Below are positions 17,607 to 27,275 of a DNA stretch of 64,000 nucleotides, piece after piece (position 1 is the first letter of the stretch; the number at the start of each line of letters is the position of its first letter). The stretch spans positions 62,001 to 126,000 of the forward strand of contig JAEZDY010000009.1 in assembly GCA_023417935.1 (NCBI GenBank), written 5' to 3'. Both the position numbers and the translations under genes were made by a program. The notes beneath the pieces were generated by a model. That model ran no database searches. It had not been told where the DNA came from and saw only the letters and a program-made list of their open reading frames with translations. The stretch is from Bacteroidota bacterium (GTDB taxonomy: Bacteria; Bacteroidota; Bacteroidia; Bacteroidales; Lentimicrobiaceae).

Positions 17607-19667
17607 TTAGACTGTCTGATTTAGCTTTTCAATTCTGATTCTTGCATCAACAGCTACAACACCTTTAGTATTTCCAAGCAATGGGTTAATATCCATCTCA
17701 GCCAATTCAGGAGCAGTCATACAAAGTGCTGATAATCTGACTATCACATCAGTGAAGGATTCTATATTTACACCTTCCTGACCACGAATGCCTTCAAGTA
17801 TTTTATAAGATTTAAGTGACTTGATCATTTGATGCGCTTCTTCATGCGAAACCGGTGCCAGTGAAGAGGAAACATCTTTCAAAACTTCAATAAAGATACC
17901 ACCTAACCCACAAAGTACCATATGTCCAAAGCCAGGTTCAGCTTTTGCTCCAGCGAATATCTGGGTTCCTGATAACATCGGCTGTATCAGCACAGCAGTA
18001 GTATCCTGTATCTTCATCATTCGCCCGAATTCAGCGATCACTGTAGATTCATCGTTCACATTGAGCACAACACCGCCAACATCGGATTTGTGTACAGGGC
18101 CTACAACCTTCATTACTACCGGATAACCCAATTTAATTGCAGCCTCAACAGCATCTGCTTTAGTAGTCACAACTTCCTCACCGGCCCGTGGAATACCTGC
18201 GGCATCCAGTAGCTGTTGTACCTTTTCAGGTGATAAATAACCATCTTCTGAACTTTCAATAATTTGCCTGATTGCCAGGGTATTGATCTCAGGTAATGTG
18301 AAAGACTTTGCCGGTGCAGGTGTATTATATACTTTAGTTAATGAATTTCCAAAGACTACCTCATCGGGGAAATTGATTCTGCCTAAGCTGATAAAGTAAT
18401 CAATCTCATCCTTTACATTTATTATTGAAGGCAATATTGGGAAAATAGGTTTTTGGCATGAGTTCATCTTCTCGTGCAGAACCTTATAGACATCGTAATT
18501 TTCGAATAAGCCGGGGCTTCCGAAAATAACTGCCATACCATCAATGTTATCAAACTTCTTATCGCAATACTCTATGATTTCGCCTAATTGCTCAGCTGTC
18601 CCTGTTGCAAGGAAGTCAATTGGATTAGCAACAGAAGATCCTGGAAACAATTTAGCCAGTAACTCAGGGCTTTCGAGATGTGGAACTTCAAAACCGTTAT
18701 TTGATAAGGCATCGGTAAGCATAACTGCTGGTCCTCCGGCATGGGTGATTATTGCTATGTTCTTACCTTTTAATTTCTTATGCATAAAAACAGCAGCTGC
18801 AGTTACCAATTCCTCGCGTCCATAACACCGTACAATGCCAGCTTTCCTGAACAAAGCATCAACCGCTGTATCGCTACTGGCAAGTGCACCTGTATGTGAT
18901 GAGGCAGCACGGCTTCCTGCTGATGAGCTGCCTGATTTTATTGCTGCAATACTACATCCTTTATTAATCAGGGATGACGCATGCTTAAGCAACATCTCAG
19001 GCTTGTTAATGCTTTCAATGTATATGAGCTTAACCTTCGAACTGTTAACCGGATCAAAAGTCTCATCAAGATATTTCAGTACATCCTCAACACCCATTTG
19101 TGCACTATTGCCTACCGAATACACACTACCGAATGACAAACCATTCATCATACCCGATTCCATAATAAAGACTGCTGTAGCTCCTGAACCGGAAATAAAG
19201 TCAACACCCTTAGGATCGAGTCGGGGAATTGGAAGGGTGAAAACAGAGGTGTGATGGTGATTCATCATACCAATGCAGTTTGGGCCTATTAAACAGCCAT
19301 TCACACTGTTAATTGTGTCAACAATCTGCTTTTCAAGTAAGGCACCTTCTTCGCTTTCTTCATGAAAACCAGCTGAGAAAATTATAAAAGCACGGGTTCC
19401 CTTGGTATGAGCTAATATATCAACTGTTTGTGGACAATACTTGGCGGCTATAGCTAGTATGGCCAGGTCAACTTCGGGAAGTTCTGATGGGTCCTGATAG
19501 CATTTAATGCCCTGTACTTCAGTTTCTTTAGGATTAGTAACGTAAAGTTGGCCTGGAAATCTGTTGTCAATTAAATTCTTTAATACTTTGCCTCCCGGCT
19601 TTGTAATGTCATTAGAACCTCCAATAATTACTATGCTTTTTGGATCAATTAACTGCTGATTAATCAT
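17607..19667 (-). CDS. ADP-forming acyl-CoA synthetase (acetate-CoA ligase family), fused alpha and beta parts
   Basis: 686 residues. Residues 1-130: CoA-binding Rossmann domain (DPKSIVIIGGSNDITKPGG). 150-460: succinyl-CoA-ligase-like part with the phosphohistidine candidate His258 in SSHTGALA. 475-686: ATP-grasp domain (GYPVVMKVVGPVHKSDVGGVVLNV, then GLGGIFIEVLKDVSSSLAP). This order is that of single-chain ACD enzymes, which make ATP from acyl-CoA plus ADP and phosphate, typically at the end of amino-acid or sugar fermentation. A KamA-like gene 8 kb away also hints at amino-acid metabolism, but no direct link is seen. Confidence 0.88.
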   Translation of the reverse strand: MINQQLIDPKSIVIIGGSNDITKPGGKVLKNLIDNRFPGQLYVTNPKETEVQGIKCYQDPSELPEVDLAILAIAAKYCPQTVDILAHTKGTRAFIIFSAGFHEESEEGALLEKQIVDTINSVNGCLIGPNCIGMMNHHHTSVFTLPIPRLDPKGVDFISGSGATAVFIMESGMMNGLSFGSVYSVGNSAQMGVEDVLKYLDETFDPVNSSKVKLIYIESINKPEMLLKHASSLINKGCSIAAIKSGSSSAGSRAASSHTGALASSDTAVDALFRKAGIVRCYGREELVTAAAVFMHKKLKGKNIAIITHAGGPAVMLTDALSNNGFEVPHLESPELLAKLFPGSSVANPIDFLATGTAEQLGEIIEYCDKKFDNIDGMAVIFGSPGLFENYDVYKVLHEKMNSCQKPIFPILPSIINVKDEIDYFISLGRINFPDEVVFGNSLTKVYNTPAPAKSFTLPEINTLAIRQIIESSEDGYLSPEKVQQLLDAAGIPRAGEEVVTTKADAVEAAIKLGYPVVMKVVGPVHKSDVGGVVLNVNDESTVIAEFGRMMKIQDTTAVLIQPMLSGTQIFAGAKAEPGFGHMVLCGLGGIFIEVLKDVSSSLAPVSHEEAHQMIKSLKSYKILEGIRGQEGVNIESFTDVIVRLSALCMTAPELAEMDINPLLGNTKGVVAVDARIRIEKLNQTV

Positions 19668-19880
19668 GATACTGAGTAAGTTATAAAAAAATAAAAGATT
19701 TAATTCTGATGGGCGAAGTTAAGAAAATAAGACTTTAGAAAAAGCTTTTTGAACTTTTGAGGCTGTAAACCTTTTATCATAAAATAGCTTGATCAGATTA
19801 CCTGAAACTGCAAACATTAAATTATATGCAACTTGAAGAGCAAATAATTAAGGCAGTTAAATTTTGCAGTGCGAAACAAA

Positions 19881-20093
19881 ATGGAACTGGAAAAGGAGAT
19901 TGAGAACATACTCAAGGAAAAGCCTGATGGTATGACAGTGCATGATATAGCCCGTCAACTAATGGCCAAAGGTGTGATGAATGACAATGACAGTAGCGTG
20001 TGTTACTTTCAAGTACATGCACGTACGCACAACTTGTCCTCAATGTTTGAGAGAAAAGGAGATATGGTAAAATTAAAGAAGCAAGATCGTTAA
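19881..20093 (+). CDS. Small HTH protein resembling the HARE-HTH fold
   Basis: 70 residues from ATG 19881; a GTG 12 bp upstream (19869) is an alternative start. MELEKEIENILKEKPDGMTVHDIARQLMAKG has the helix pattern and MTVHDIA turn of a HARE/winged-helix domain; the rest, VHARTHNLSSMFERKGDMVKLKKQ, would form the wing. HARE domains recognise DNA or modified bases in other contexts. It is convergent with the DAK2-DegV gene, whose stop lies 2 bp beyond. Role unknown. Confidence 0.6.
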   Translation: MELEKEIENILKEKPDGMTVHDIARQLMAKGVMNDNDSSVCYFQVHARTHNLSSMFERKGDMVKLKKQDR

Positions 20094-20095
20094 TT

Positions 20096-21907
20096 TTAAT
20101 CTTCGAACATGATCGACAAGGCCACAACCCCAGGACCAACATTTACACCTAATACAGGCGATGCATCGTTGATAAATACTGGTTCAATACCTGAAATAGC
20201 AACCATTTGTTCACGATACCAGTTGGCTGATGCACTGTTTTTTGCATGTGATATGGAGTAACCCCAAATCTTTCTTTTACTTGCAAGTTGTTTAACACTT
20301 TCCATTACCAGGGCGCGACTACTCTTCTCAGTAAAAGGTTTACCAAATGTTTCTGTACGACCTTCATTATTAACCGTTACCACAGGTTTCAAATTCAGGA
20401 ACGAGCCAATAAGTCCTTTCGTATAACTTACCCTCCCGCTCTTAACCATATACTTGATGGTTTTTGATGACACGAACATCTTAGTATTAAGTGACCATTT
20501 TGGTACCAGTTCAGCAAGATCCTGATGGCTCATACCTTTCTCAAGTGCCTCTGCAGCTCGTAAAACAATAAGTCCTAAACCGCTTGATATCCGTTTTGAA
20601 TTGATTATTGTTATTGGTTTTTGTGAATGTTCTGCAACTGTATGAGCTGCTTTACTGCTGTTTGAGAAAGTTCCACTCATGGCAGCACTTAGGTGTATAC
20701 CAACAATTGAATCGTAATGACTTGATAAGAATGAATATCGGTTGAAGAATTCTTTATAAGCCGGCTGTGCTGTACTAGGGTAAGTGGTTGTAGTATCAAG
20801 CATTTTGTAAAATTGTCCGGGAAGCAAAGTAAGCCTATCAAGAAAATAGGTGTCACCAAAATGCACACTGAGGGGAACCACCTGGATTTGATATTTTTCA
20901 ATAAGTTCATCAGGGATATCGCAGGTTGAATCAGTTACCAGTGCAACTTTAAGATGGGCATTAGAGGCAATGTCATTTTGCATAACCATATCATCCACCT
21001 TTTGGAATGAAATACTGCCATATTCACTGAGCATGGTCATTACTTTAGCAGGATGATCGGTATGAATATGTATGCGAATCTTACGTGGAGAGCCGGCAAC
21101 AACCATTGAATCACCAAGATGTGCTATTGTTTTGCGAACCTGAGAGAGATCAATTTTTTTATTCTCATCAACTGAAAGCATAGCCTCAGTGCAATACCTG
21201 AAGGTAATGACCTCATGTGAAACAATTTCTGAATCTGCAATAACAACAGTATCACGTCCTGAGATCATTTTACGAAGTTCACCAGCCTTCACAAATTCAA
21301 CAATACCTTGCAGAAAGTAAACAAAACCTTTGGCTCCGGCATCTACCACCTTTGATTTTTTTAATACTTCAAGCTTCTCAGTAGTTGCATTTAATGATTC
21401 AACTGCCTTTTGATATGCTTTTGTAAGCAATTCAATAAAGTCGTTTATGGAATCCTTAAGGATATAGACAAACTCAGCCCATTCCCTGATAACAGTGATC
21501 ATAGTCCCTTCAACGGGATTTGCAATTGCTTCGTAGGCATATGTAACAGCTTTTCTAATAGCCTCAGCAAACGCTTCCACAGTAATATTCTCATTCTTTT
21601 GAAGTTCATTACTAAAACCATAAATGAACTGGGCGAATATTATTCCCGAATTGCCACGGGCGCCTGTAAGAGCAGCATCAGCAAGTGCAGCAGCGGTTGC
21701 CCTAAGACTTGAAGTTGGTATTGGAGTATCAACAATAGACCTCATTGTTGAAGCAAGGTTGGTGCCGGTATCAGCATCAGCTACAGGAAATACATTGATC
21801 TTATTAAGTTGTACCTGGTTCTCAAATATCTTCTGTGCACCAGCCAGAAAACTATAATATAATGTTTTACCGTCGAGCAGGGTGATTGATTTCTGTTGTG
21901 AATTCAA
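20096..21907 (-). CDS. DAK2 (DhaL-type)-DegV fusion, fatty-acid kinase-like
   Basis: 603 residues. Residues 1-200 are a DhaL/DAK2 nucleotide-binding domain: NVFPVADADTGTNL holds the Mg-ATP residues Asp44, Asp46 and Asn50, followed by ALADAALTGARGNSGIIFAQF. A middle domain (about 205-305) resembles that of FakA. Residues about 310-603 are DegV: VALVTDSTCDIPDELIEKYQIQVVPLSVHFGD with the fatty-acid-binding Thr/Ser loop and later GIHLSAAMSGTFSNS. FakA and FakB are separate proteins in Firmicutes and together phosphorylate fatty acids; here kinase and lipid carrier are one chain (inference from domains). Confidence 0.85.
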   Translation of the reverse strand: MNSQQKSITLLDGKTLYYSFLAGAQKIFENQVQLNKINVFPVADADTGTNLASTMRSIVDTPIPTSSLRATAAALADAALTGARGNSGIIFAQFIYGFSNELQKNENITVEAFAEAIRKAVTYAYEAIANPVEGTMITVIREWAEFVYILKDSINDFIELLTKAYQKAVESLNATTEKLEVLKKSKVVDAGAKGFVYFLQGIVEFVKAGELRKMISGRDTVVIADSEIVSHEVITFRYCTEAMLSVDENKKIDLSQVRKTIAHLGDSMVVAGSPRKIRIHIHTDHPAKVMTMLSEYGSISFQKVDDMVMQNDIASNAHLKVALVTDSTCDIPDELIEKYQIQVVPLSVHFGDTYFLDRLTLLPGQFYKMLDTTTTYPSTAQPAYKEFFNRYSFLSSHYDSIVGIHLSAAMSGTFSNSSKAAHTVAEHSQKPITIINSKRISSGLGLIVLRAAEALEKGMSHQDLAELVPKWSLNTKMFVSSKTIKYMVKSGRVSYTKGLIGSFLNLKPVVTVNNEGRTETFGKPFTEKSSRALVMESVKQLASKRKIWGYSISHAKNSASANWYREQMVAISGIEPVFINDASPVLGVNVGPGVVALSIMFED

Positions 21908-22066
21908 GGTCAGGTCTTATTAAAAGTTACATTTAATCATATAACATGTGAAACGCCGAAAAGGTTGAAGCGAAAGTCATTATGTACCTTTGAAATTGCT
22001 ATACAAAGATATTAGTAATTTAATTAAAACTAGCTTAAAAAACCAGATATGCAAATTGCTAAATAT

Positions 22067-22573
22067 TTATTTAAGGCGCTTGTAATCAGACAATTTGCCA
22101 TTCTTAATTATTTTATTGAGATCATTTTCAAGATCAGTGAAAGCTCCACGGCTTCCAAGATCCCAAATTTCAGTGAAAGGATCGGTTTCCAAAAGTCCGA
22201 GCATTATTTCTTCCTGAGAAGGTGTTTTAGGGAGACGGCTATACTCATAGTATGTCCATTTGGTGAAAGCTGAATTAGCATCAATTCCTCTTCTGTCGAG
22301 AAAATATCCATCTTCCAGCCTAACAGGATAAGCAAGATCACCACCAAAATAAACATCAGATGTTGCAGGATATGAAACTATACTCTTTTTATCATCAGTT
22401 AATGTTACCGGGACATGTTGAGAATAATCAAGTTTCGTTTTATAGACTATTACAGGTGCTGGAGCATAAATTGGTTTACCTTTAGTTGCAGCCACAGGTT
22501 GTTTTGTTTTACATGAAAATAATAGTGCCATAATGGCCATAATAAACAGAGCCGGAGTAATGATCTTTCTCAT
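22067..22573 (-). CDS. Predicted lipoprotein, unknown function
   Basis: 168 residues. The signal MRKIITPALFIMAIMALLFSC has lipobox Cys21, followed by a Lys/Pro-rich linker to about residue 50. The remainder is mixed alpha/beta with YFLDRRGIDANSAFTKWTYYEYSRLPKTPSQEEIMLGLL and a DPFTEIWDLG turn. I do not recognise a family. A TATCTTTG -7 box lies at 22599-22606 on the minus strand, 26 bp before the start. Monocistronic. Confidence 0.6.
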   Translation of the reverse strand: MRKIITPALFIMAIMALLFSCKTKQPVAATKGKPIYAPAPVIVYKTKLDYSQHVPVTLTDDKKSIVSYPATSDVYFGGDLAYPVRLEDGYFLDRRGIDANSAFTKWTYYEYSRLPKTPSQEEIMLGLLETDPFTEIWDLGSRGAFTDLENDLNKIIKNGKLSDYKRLK

Positions 22574-22689
22574 ACAGTGAAAAATGTTAGACTTTGCACA
22601 AAGATAGCAAAATGCACTTCAGGAAGAGGCAGTAGTACTACATTTAAGTTTGGTATGAATGTTGTGAAGTAAAAAACAACAGAAAAAAG

Positions 22690-22720
22690 TTTTGCATAAG
22701 GAAAATAGAGCTTAATTTTG
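22690..22720 (+). promoter_or_regulatory. Promoter of the DUF1573 gene
   Basis: TTTTG at 22690-22694 and TAATTTTG at 22713-22720, separated by 18 bp, fit the Bacteroidota -33/-7 pattern. The leader would be about 45 nt. Confidence 0.6.
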
Positions 22721-22770
22721 TTTCTTACTTCGTATGCACTCATCATCTTAAAAAATTTAAAATAAATAAA

Positions 22771-23259
22771 ATGAAAAAGTCAATCTCTATTCTTGCAATT
22801 CTTGTGTTTGCAATGACATCAGTTTTTGCCCAGGATGCTAAAAAGCCAGCTGAAGCAGCTACTAATCAGGCTGTCAACAATCCAAATGCGGCTGATATAT
22901 CTTTTACAAAAACTACTCATGATTACGGAACTATCTTTGTTGATGGTGATGGAAACAGTGAATTTGAATTTACCAACACTGGGAAAGAACCTCTCATTCT
23001 TTCAAGTGTAAGATCATCATGTGGATGTACTGTACCAAGCTGGCCTAGAGAACCAATATTACCTGGTAAGAAGGAGTCTATTAAAGTTAAGTATGACACT
23101 AAGAGAGTTGGACCAATAAACAAGACCATCACCGTGATGTCAAATGCTAAAAATTCACCTGTTGTATTGAAAATTACAGGAAATATAGTAAAGAAAGCAG
23201 AAGAGAGTAGTATTCCTGAAAAGAGCCTTAATTCAGGTGCATCACCAACAGCTAAATAA
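22771..23259 (+). CDS. DUF1573 periplasmic protein
   Basis: 162 residues with signal MKKSISILAILVFAMTSVFAQ. Residues 47-145 form the DUF1573 Ig-like (MSP/ASPM type) fold: HDYGTIFVDGDGNSEFEFTNTGKEPLILSSVRSSCGCTVPSWP carries the conserved CGC pair, and ILPGKKESIKVKYDT and the VLKITGNI end complete it. These proteins are abundant in Bacteroidota and exported; their function is not known. It has its own promoter and a very strong terminator, suggesting high, separate expression. Confidence 0.85.
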   Translation: MKKSISILAILVFAMTSVFAQDAKKPAEAATNQAVNNPNAADISFTKTTHDYGTIFVDGDGNSEFEFTNTGKEPLILSSVRSSCGCTVPSWPREPILPGKKESIKVKYDTKRVGPINKTITVMSNAKNSPVVLKITGNIVKKAEESSIPEKSLNSGASPTAK

Positions 23260-23281
23260 GCAACCAAACTGAAAAAATGTC

Positions 23282-23313
23282 ACTGCCTGCCAAAAGCAGG
23301 CAGTTTTTTTTTA
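23282..23313 (+). terminator. Strong intrinsic terminator after the DUF1573 gene
   Basis: A perfect 9-bp GC-rich stem (ACTGCCTGC at 23282-23290, GCAGGCAGT at 23296-23304) with a 5-nt loop, followed by a run of T. Confidence 0.93.
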
Positions 23314-23396
23314 TTTCACATCTTATCAGCCCTGAAAAAATCAGAAAAACAATTAATAAGTCCTAATTTTGCAGAACTGTTTAAAAATATCCTAAA

Positions 23397-24623
23397 ATGC
23401 CAACTATTTCAGAACGCGGCAACTTGATGCCGGCATCACCAATTCGTAAATTGGTTCCCTTTGCTGAAGCAGCAAAGAAAAGAGGAGTCAAAGTTTATCA
23501 TTTAAACATCGGTCAACCTGACATTCCTACCCCTGATTGCGCCCTGGCAGCAATTAGAAACTATGACCTGAAGGTAATAGAATACAGTCATTCGGCTGGC
23601 AATGAAAGCTATAGAAAGAAGCTCGCCGGCTATTACAGGAATATTGGTATTGATGTTGACCAAAATGATATTATCATCACTACAGGGGGGTCAGAAGCTA
23701 TTTCTTTTGCTTTAAAGTGCTGTCTTAACCCCGGTGATGAGGTAATCATCCCAGAACCTTTTTATACTAATTACAATGCTTTTGCCCTTGATGCAGGCGT
23801 TAAGGTAATTCCAATTACTTCTGATATACAAACCGGTTTTGCGCTGCCTCCAATCAGTGAATTTGAGAAGTCTATTACTTCCCGTACAAAGGCCATTATG
23901 GTTTGCAATCCTAACAATCCCACCGGATATTTATACAGCAAGGATGAACTCCTGCAGCTTCGGGAACTTGTGTTGAAACACAACCTTTATCTTTTTGCTG
24001 ATGAAGTGTACCGCGAATTCTGTTATGGAGGTGAAGAGCATACAAGTGTTATGCAGCTTGAAGGGCTTGAGCAACATGCTGTGTTGATGGATTCAGTGTC
24101 AAAACGTTACAGTGAATGCGGCGTTAGAATTGGTGCACTAATCTCAAAAAATAAAGCAGTCATTTCAGCAGCCCTTAAATTTGCACAAGCACGATTAAGC
24201 CCACCATCATTAGGACAGGTAATCGGCGAAGCATCTCTTGAAACGCCAGCTGAGTACTTTACCGAAGTATACGATGAGTACATTGCACGGCGAAATTACG
24301 TTATTGAAGCACTAAATAAAATACCAGGTGTTTATGCACCCATGCCCAAAGGAGCTTTTTACGCTGTGATAAGCCTACCTGTAGAGGATGCTGACCACTT
24401 CTGCCAATGGTTACTGGAAGACTTTAACTATAATATGCAAACTGTTATGCTTGCACCTGCTTCAGGGTTTTATGCCACCGAAGGTTTAGGTAAAAATGAA
24501 GCCCGAATAGCTTACGTATTGAAGCTTGATGATTTAAGGAATGCCGTTAAGTGTCTTGAAGAAGCATTAAAAGTATATCCTCGGAAATTGACAACTCAGC
24601 ATGCAGAATCAATCCATAATTAA
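23397..24623 (+). CDS. PLP-dependent class I/II aminotransferase
   Basis: 408 residues, fold type I. Visible sites: substrate/PLP loop IGQPDIPTP (38-46), NPNNPTG with Asn174, Asp202 in ADEVYREF, the PLP Lys236 in DSVSKRYSECGVRIG, and Arg244 nearby. The NIGQPDIPTPDCALAAIR and SVSKRYSECGVRIGAL variants are typical of a Bacteroidota aspartate-aminotransferase-like group; the usual donor/acceptor pair (aspartate/2-oxoglutarate or similar) is assumed, not shown. Its substrate cannot be fixed from the neighbours. Confidence 0.88.
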   Translation: MPTISERGNLMPASPIRKLVPFAEAAKKRGVKVYHLNIGQPDIPTPDCALAAIRNYDLKVIEYSHSAGNESYRKKLAGYYRNIGIDVDQNDIIITTGGSEAISFALKCCLNPGDEVIIPEPFYTNYNAFALDAGVKVIPITSDIQTGFALPPISEFEKSITSRTKAIMVCNPNNPTGYLYSKDELLQLRELVLKHNLYLFADEVYREFCYGGEEHTSVMQLEGLEQHAVLMDSVSKRYSECGVRIGALISKNKAVISAALKFAQARLSPPSLGQVIGEASLETPAEYFTEVYDEYIARRNYVIEALNKIPGVYAPMPKGAFYAVISLPVEDADHFCQWLLEDFNYNMQTVMLAPASGFYATEGLGKNEARIAYVLKLDDLRNAVKCLEEALKVYPRKLTTQHAESIHN

Positions 24624-24638
24624 AATTGCACCTGCAGT

Positions 24639-25958
24639 CTAGTTACTTCTGTTATTAAAATCAGGGTAAAGGAGATATTTTGATCTCCTTTTCTTGTATT
24701 GTGCAAGATCGTCTTCCCATGAAGCTTTTATTGCAGCTTCATCCATACCCGACTCAATCTGGTTTTTCAACTTTTCTGTGCCCGCCAGCTTATTAAAAAA
24801 AGGTATGAAAAAGGTGCTCTTGTCATGGTCAGCTTTATACATTTCAATCAACCAATGAAGACGTATTCCGGGATGCTCCATTATGACTGATGCTGAATCG
24901 CGTAAATTATAACCATAACATTTTTGATTTTTGTAAGGTGGATTCATGGCGCCAGGTCGGGCGGTAGGAGTGAAGGTGTAGTTTCCGCCTTTAAAAAGGG
25001 GGTGACCTATCACAGAAAAAGGATATTCAGTTCCTCTGCCTACACTTACCCTTGTTCCTTCAAAAAAGCATAATGAAGGGTATAGTAGAACTGATTCAAT
25101 ATCAGGCAGGTTAGGGGAGGGCTTTACAGGTAATTCATAGAAGCTATTATGATCATAACCAGCGCATTCAATCCATCTTAGATCACATTTAACGGCATTC
25201 TTTAACCAGCCTTCTCCATTTACCATTCGGGCATACTCAGCCATAGTCAGACCGTGCACTACAGGTACCGGATGCATACCAACAAAGGATTGGTATTGCG
25301 TTTCAAGTATGGGTCCATCAACATAAAAGCCGTTAGGATTAGGGCGGTCAAGAATTAAAACGGGTATCTTTTGTTCAGCACATGCTTCCATAACATAAGT
25401 CAGCGTAGAAATGTATGTATAGAAGCGGGCTCCAACGTCCTGAAGGTCAAATAAAACAATATCAACTTCTTTTAAATCTTCAGGTGTTGGTTTCTTGTGA
25501 TTTCCATACAAGGAAATAATGGGTAAGCCGGTTGCTTTATCCGTTTCATTAGCTATTAGTGCGCCTGCATCAGCTAATCCCCTGAAGCCATGTTCAGGTG
25601 TAAACACTTTCACTACTTTAACTCCGGAATGTATAAGGCTATCAACCAGATGCGTTTTACCTATCATTGAAGTTTGGTTGGCAACCACTGCCACCTTTTG
25701 TCCTTTATTTAACTGGTGAAAGTATTTATCAGTTCTTTCAGCGGCTGGCTTGATATCAGAAATAGTCATGAGTTGATGTCCTTGCAATCCAGCCTGGGAT
25801 ATTGAATAGTTTGCTGTTGAATCTACTGTAACAGAATCATGGGGTGTTTGTGTTTCATTATGACTAAACCCTTTCCCTTTATCTGGGTTAAAGATTGAAT
25901 GAAAGCAAGAGGTAAGCATTAACCCAAACAGAAACAAATACAGCAAATAGATTTTCAT
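24639..25958 (-). CDS. DUF1343 exo-beta-N-acetylmuramidase-like lipoprotein (NamZ/GH171 type)
   Basis: 439 residues from ATG 25958, where MKIYLLYLFLFGLMLTSC gives lipobox Cys18. From about residue 75 the DUF1343 pattern begins: VAVVANQTSMIGKTHLVDSL, FTPEHGFRGLADAG, DIVLFDLQDVGARFYTYISTLTYVMEAC, PVLILDRPNPNGFYVDGP and the SVGRGTEYPFSVIGHPLF block. Characterised members (NamZ) release N-acetylmuramic acid from peptidoglycan fragments. It would act in the periplasm in cell-wall recycling; Mpl, another recycling enzyme, lies 2 kb away. Confidence 0.87.
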   Translation of the reverse strand: MKIYLLYLFLFGLMLTSCFHSIFNPDKGKGFSHNETQTPHDSVTVDSTANYSISQAGLQGHQLMTISDIKPAAERTDKYFHQLNKGQKVAVVANQTSMIGKTHLVDSLIHSGVKVVKVFTPEHGFRGLADAGALIANETDKATGLPIISLYGNHKKPTPEDLKEVDIVLFDLQDVGARFYTYISTLTYVMEACAEQKIPVLILDRPNPNGFYVDGPILETQYQSFVGMHPVPVVHGLTMAEYARMVNGEGWLKNAVKCDLRWIECAGYDHNSFYELPVKPSPNLPDIESVLLYPSLCFFEGTRVSVGRGTEYPFSVIGHPLFKGGNYTFTPTARPGAMNPPYKNQKCYGYNLRDSASVIMEHPGIRLHWLIEMYKADHDKSTFFIPFFNKLAGTEKLKNQIESGMDEAAIKASWEDDLAQYKKRRSKYLLYPDFNNRSN

Positions 25959-26028
25959 GCTTATAGTTATTCGATTTTCTAAACGCAAATTTATGTGTTA
26001 TTGTTAACTTTGCCAAAACTCACGATCA

Positions 26029-27249
26029 TTGAACTTCGAGTATTTCATAAGCAGACGCATCAGAACTAAGTCGAGTGCTTCCTTTTCCCGACCTATTATC
26101 CGGGTATCGATTGCTGGTATTGCAATTGGATTAGCGGTTATGCTTATCTCTGTTGCTGTTTTGAAGGGGTTTCAAAAGGAAATCAGTCAAAAGGTTGTAG
26201 GTTTTGGTTCTCATATTCAAATCTCTCATTTTGATTCAAACAACTCATATGAGCCTACACCAATCACTATTCCTGAATCAGATCTTCAAAAGATCAGGTC
26301 GTTAAAGGGAGTGACTCACCTGAGCCCTTTTGGACTTAAAGCTGGTATTATAAAAACTGACGACCAGATTCATGGAGTCGTTTTAAAAGGCATTGATAAA
26401 ACCTATAACTGGAGTTTTTTCACACAAAAGATTCTTGAAGGGCAAGCACCAGCCTATAATGATTCGGCAGCATCAACTGACCTGCTGATTTCCAAAAGAG
26501 TGGCTAATCTCCTTGGGTTTAAAACAGGAGATGATCTTAGAATGTATTTCATTATTGACAATACTATACGTGGCAGGAAGTTCACCATTTCAGGAATATA
26601 TGAAACGGGGTTGACTGAATTTGATGAAATGTATATTTTAGGGGATATCAGGCATCTTCAGAAGCTAAATGATTGGAAAAGTGGGGAGGTTTCAGGTTAT
26701 GAAATACTAATTGACGACTTTACAAGCCTTAACAGGATTTCAGAAGAAGTATACTCAACTATTGGTTTTGACCTTAATACCCAGACTATTAAGCAACTGT
26801 ATCCTCAAATTTTTGACTGGATCGAAATACAGGATTTAAACGTCATTATTATATTGATACTTATGACTCTGGTAGCCGGGATAACTATTATCTCAACGTT
26901 ACTGATCCTTATTTTAGAACACACACGTGATATCGGAATTCTTAAAGCTATGGGAGCTAGTGTTAAGAGTATTAGATTGATCTTTCTATACACTTCAATC
27001 TACATAACACTATTTGCACTACTATGGGGTAATGCAATTGCCTTGTTGCTAATCTGGCTTCAAAAAACATTTGGTTTGATTCCATTGCCATCAGAATCAT
27101 ACTTCTTATCACAAGTACCGGTTTCAATAAATGTGTTTGAAATACTGTTAATCAACATAGTAACGCTTATAATATGCTTCTTGATGATGCTGATACCATC
27201 ATTAGTGGTGAAGTATATTAGTCCTGTTAAAGCAATAAGATTTGAATAG
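26029..27249 (+). CDS. LolC/LolE-like ABC transporter permease
   Basis: 406 residues, probably from TTG 26029 (MNFEYFISRRIRTK matches the family start). One transmembrane helix at about 23-48, a periplasmic domain (about 50-265) with LTEFDEMYILGDIRHLQKL, then three helices in the FtsX domain (about 275-400) with ILKAMGASVKSIRLIF, the coupling helix that contacts the ATPase. The family extracts lipoproteins from the inner membrane with LolD. No ATPase is adjacent, so the partner must be encoded elsewhere. It is divergent from the DUF1343 gene. Confidence 0.87.
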   Translation: MNFEYFISRRIRTKSSASFSRPIIRVSIAGIAIGLAVMLISVAVLKGFQKEISQKVVGFGSHIQISHFDSNNSYEPTPITIPESDLQKIRSLKGVTHLSPFGLKAGIIKTDDQIHGVVLKGIDKTYNWSFFTQKILEGQAPAYNDSAASTDLLISKRVANLLGFKTGDDLRMYFIIDNTIRGRKFTISGIYETGLTEFDEMYILGDIRHLQKLNDWKSGEVSGYEILIDDFTSLNRISEEVYSTIGFDLNTQTIKQLYPQIFDWIEIQDLNVIIILILMTLVAGITIISTLLILILEHTRDIGILKAMGASVKSIRLIFLYTSIYITLFALLWGNAIALLLIWLQKTFGLIPLPSESYFLSQVPVSINVFEILLINIVTLIICFLMMLIPSLVVKYISPVKAIRFE

Positions 27250-27275
27250 GGTTGGGCTCCCTTAAGGTCAACAGT

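Noticed and set aside
19826..19903. 25-codon frame MQLEEQIIKAVKFC... just upstream of and overlapping the small HTH gene
   Set aside because: Out of frame with the HTH gene and without family features; its resemblance to MELEKEIENIL is probably chance.
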